From positions 1,559,001-1,623,000 of the forward strand of contig NZ_AP024485.1 in the NCBI RefSeq assembly GCF_020886695.1: DNA of 64,000 bases. The letters run 5' to 3'. Origin of the DNA: Pseudodesulfovibrio sediminis. GTDB lineage: Bacteria > Desulfobacterota > Desulfovibrionia > Desulfovibrionales > Desulfovibrionaceae. This document shows, one piece after another, positions 62,156 through 64,000 of this stretch (positions are counted from its first letter, which is position 1; every line of letters starts with the position of its first letter). Under the pieces are notes generated by a model. The model was not told where the DNA came from. It ran no database searches and saw only the letters and a list, made by a program, of their open reading frames with translations. The position numbers were made by a program, and so were the translations under genes.

Positions 62156-63085
62156 CTAGGCCATGAAGTCGTGCGCCCAGCGCAACAGGTTGATACCGAT
62201 GAGGAGTGCGCCCTCCAGACGGGAAACCCGCCATCCGGTACGCAACAGCACGAGCACCAGCCCGACCATGCCCACAAGGATGAACAGACCGGAGGAAGCC
62301 TCGGGAGAGACAGGAAGCGGCTTGAGCAGACAGGTCAGCCCGAGTACGCCCGCGAAGTTGAAGAAGTCCGATCCGATGAGGTTGCCGAGCAGCATCTCGT
62401 TCTTGCCTTTGACCGAAGCAGCCAGACAGGTGACCAGTTCCGGCAGGCTGGTTCCGGCGGCAACAATGGTCACACCGATCACCCATGAGGAGACACCAAG
62501 CTCCGTGGCAATGGACGTGGCTGCGGAAACCATGAGGTGCCCGCCAAGGGCAATGGCCACGAACCCGCCGACCAGCAGGAGCGCGTCCAGCCAGGAGGCG
62601 GTCTTTCCCTTCAACTCCTCCAGTTCCTCTTCCCCCACACTCTCTCGGTTCATGCCGAGATACCCCAGATAAGCAATGAGCAGGATCATGAGCGCGCCGC
62701 CGAACAGCCGTCCCAGCTCGCCCGTATAGGACACGGCCAGTATGGCCGCGGTGGTCAGAAACAGGAGCACCCCGTCACGGTAAACGATGGTCTTGTTGGA
62801 CTGAAGCGGTTTGATCATGGCCATGAGGCCGAGGATGAAACCGAGGTTGAAAATATTGGACCCCACGACATTGGACAGCGAAATATCATTGTGCCCACGG
62901 AGCGCTGCATTGATGGTCACCAGAAACTCCGGAGCGGAGGTGCCGAGCGCCACGATGGTCAGGCCGATGACAAGCTCGGAAACATTGAACCTGCGGGCGA
63001 TGAGGGCGGCGGATGTCACGATCCAGTTGGCACCGAACCACAACAACAACGCGGACGCACAGAAAGTGAGGATATCAAGAGTCAT
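62156..63085 (-). CDS. Calcium/sodium antiporter (CaCA family)
   Basis: 309 residues, about ten membrane helices in two inverted alpha repeats: GTSAPEF with GSNIFNLGFILG in the first and GTSLPELV with GSDFFNFAGVLG in the second. These are the ion-binding sites of K+-dependent and related Na+/Ca2+ exchangers. It exports calcium or exchanges it for sodium. The neighbour on the right starts only a few bases away on the same strand. Confidence 0.92.
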   Translation of the reverse strand: MTLDILTFCASALLLWFGANWIVTSAALIARRFNVSELVIGLTIVALGTSAPEFLVTINAALRGHNDISLSNVVGSNIFNLGFILGLMAMIKPLQSNKTIVYRDGVLLFLTTAAILAVSYTGELGRLFGGALMILLIAYLGYLGMNRESVGEEELEELKGKTASWLDALLLVGGFVAIALGGHLMVSAATSIATELGVSSWVIGVTIVAAGTSLPELVTCLAASVKGKNEMLLGNLIGSDFFNFAGVLGLTCLLKPLPVSPEASSGLFILVGMVGLVLVLLRTGWRVSRLEGALLIGINLLRWAHDFMA

Positions 63086-63094
63086 TGTGAACCT

Positions 63095-64000
63095 TTATAT
63101 CATGGACACGTTTGGTGCAAGCGAGGCCTCACGTTCAGCCTTGGCCTTTTTCCATTCTTTCACGAGTTCGGGTTTGGGTTCGGCCCAGGGCAACAGATTC
63201 TCGCGGGTGGGCACGACTTCGATGATGTCCGTTTCGCCCCCGCGCGTCACCGTGACCCGGATCTTCTCACCAGTGGTTTCACAGTGCTTGCGCGCCTTGC
63301 CGGAATAGGAGGCGACAAGGGCCGCGGCATCGAGAATGGAGGCACTTTCCCAATCCCCTTCCACTGGACGACAGACGGCAAGTGGACCGGGGAAACCGGC
63401 CAGCTTGAGCACGTAATCCGTGGGTTCCACACAGGCTGCGATCTGGTCGTTGTCTTCGGCAGTCCGGCCAAAGGTCAACCAGTGCGCACCGGCCCAGTAT
63501 TGCCGTCCGGCGCGGGCCAGAGAAAAATCACTGGGCGAAGGACGATGCCTATACGTGAGCAGTTTGACAAACCGGGCCGCGCCGGTCGCCTCGGTTAGGC
63601 AGCAACCGCCTGCCGGAGTGGGAATCTCCGTGAATCCGTAGTGCTCGGCCAGCGCCATTTGCGGCTTGCGGCCACGCCCGGCCCAGTCGTGAAGCCTGTC
63701 CCGATCCACCAAACCGGACTCTTCCATGGGAGTGGGATTGAGATTCTTTGCCGACAGGGGGCGCAGCAGAATATCACGGACCCGCGCCCGTTTGGAAATG
63801 AGATTGAGAGCATCAGGCCGCTGGCTCATGGGACGCTGCCCGACCACTTCGCCCGAGATGAGAAAGGTGGCTCCGTATTCCGGGAGCAGCTCCACGGCAC
63901 GGGAGAGCATGGTGATCTTGCAGTCGATGCACGGGTTGAGCCATTTGCCGAACCCCTGCGAGGGGCCGTCGAGCATCATGTCCACGAATTTCTGTCGTAC
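63095..64000 (-). CDS. MnmA/ThiI-like tRNA-thiolation family protein, N-terminus outside window
   Basis: At least 301 residues; the frame is open to the window edge, so the start is missing. NPCIDCKITML contains the cysteine motif of the ATP-dependent tRNA thiolation superfamily, and GGCCLTE provides the second cysteine pair. The C-terminal part (about the last 110 residues, LTFGRTAEDN onward) resembles an NFACT-R-like RNA-binding domain. The likely role is tRNA sulfur modification, but the N-terminal P-loop is not visible. It lies 9 bases upstream of the CaCA gene. Confidence 0.72.
   Translation of the reverse strand, partial: VRQKFVDMMLDGPSQGFGKWLNPCIDCKITMLSRAVELLPEYGATFLISGEVVGQRPMSQRPDALNLISKRARVRDILLRPLSAKNLNPTPMEESGLVDRDRLHDWAGRGRKPQMALAEHYGFTEIPTPAGGCCLTEATGAARFVKLLTYRHRPSPSDFSLARAGRQYWAGAHWLTFGRTAEDNDQIAACVEPTDYVLKLAGFPGPLAVCRPVEGDWESASILDAAALVASYSGKARKHCETTGEKIRVTVTRGGETDIIEVVPTRENLLPWAEPKPELVKEWKKAKAEREASLAPNVSMI

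Noticed and set aside
1-64000. tRNA, rRNA genes, CRISPR arrays or complete insertion sequences
   Set aside because: None was recognised by eye; no spaced direct repeats of CRISPR type and no transposase were found. A tRNA scan would settle this.

Overview
The window looks like a chromosomal segment of a sulfate-reducing deltaproteobacterium of the Desulfovibrio/Pseudodesulfovibrio type. The grounds are an Hmc transmembrane redox complex (hmcA-F) with an Rrf2 regulator nearby, abundant c-type cytochromes, a TRAP transporter, many two-component and c-di-GMP proteins, and a GC-rich code. LpxK and an outer-membrane life style show it is Gram-negative. No rRNA, tRNA or CRISPR array was found by eye. 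The species cannot be named from the sequence alone.

Layout. 1-9.6 kb: the hmc operon (hmcA cut by the window edge), then a universal stress protein, two near-identical stand-alone response regulators, a receiver-PAS-kinase hybrid and an Rrf2 repressor with a visible promoter and operator. 9.6-17.9 kb: a membrane histidine kinase whose periplasmic loop carries two heme-c motifs, an NrfH-like tetraheme quinol dehydrogenase with an octaheme HAO-like cytochrome, a cysteine-rich PAS kinase and a multi-PAS diguanylate cyclase. 17.9-25.5 kb: a thioredoxin-reductase-like flavoprotein with an extra N-terminal disulfide domain, a TetR regulator, and a TRAP transporter with two tandem binding proteins. 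25.5-33 kb: an NDP-forming acyl-CoA synthetase, ferredoxin-nitroreductase, binding proteins, glnS, and the divergent queuosine genes yhhQ and queF.

33-41 kb is a regulatory block. It holds a TetR gene with two perfect operators, a sigma-54 promoter with three palindromic upstream sites driving a small CII-like regulator, and an operon of hybrid kinase, hydrolase, orphan solute-binding protein and SpoIIE-type phosphatase, followed by a second CII-like paralog. 41-45.5 kb: fba and ychF are convergent and separated by an AT-rich cassette of two unknown membrane-protein genes. This cassette is bracketed by two inverted copies of a ~130-bp hairpin element (one enlarged to 187 bp by an insert). The mismatches in that hairpin are all G-T on one strand, which suggests it is selected as a folded single strand. 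A truncated FecCD permease lies just beyond ychF. 45.5-50 kb: a fused beta-phosphoglucomutase/GH65 phosphorylase with a HAD protein, probably for trehalose-type disaccharides.

50-64 kb is mostly housekeeping: a DUF4139 protein, a response-regulator diguanylate cyclase, a small zinc-ribbon protein, an S24 repressor, rnr-lpxK, BAX inhibitor-1, YccF, YibE/F, alkaline phosphatase, a CaCA exchanger and a truncated tRNA-thiolation-type enzyme. Working together, the left third couples periplasmic electron carriers to the quinone pool and cytoplasm and surrounds them with redox-type sensors. The centre handles uptake and signalling.
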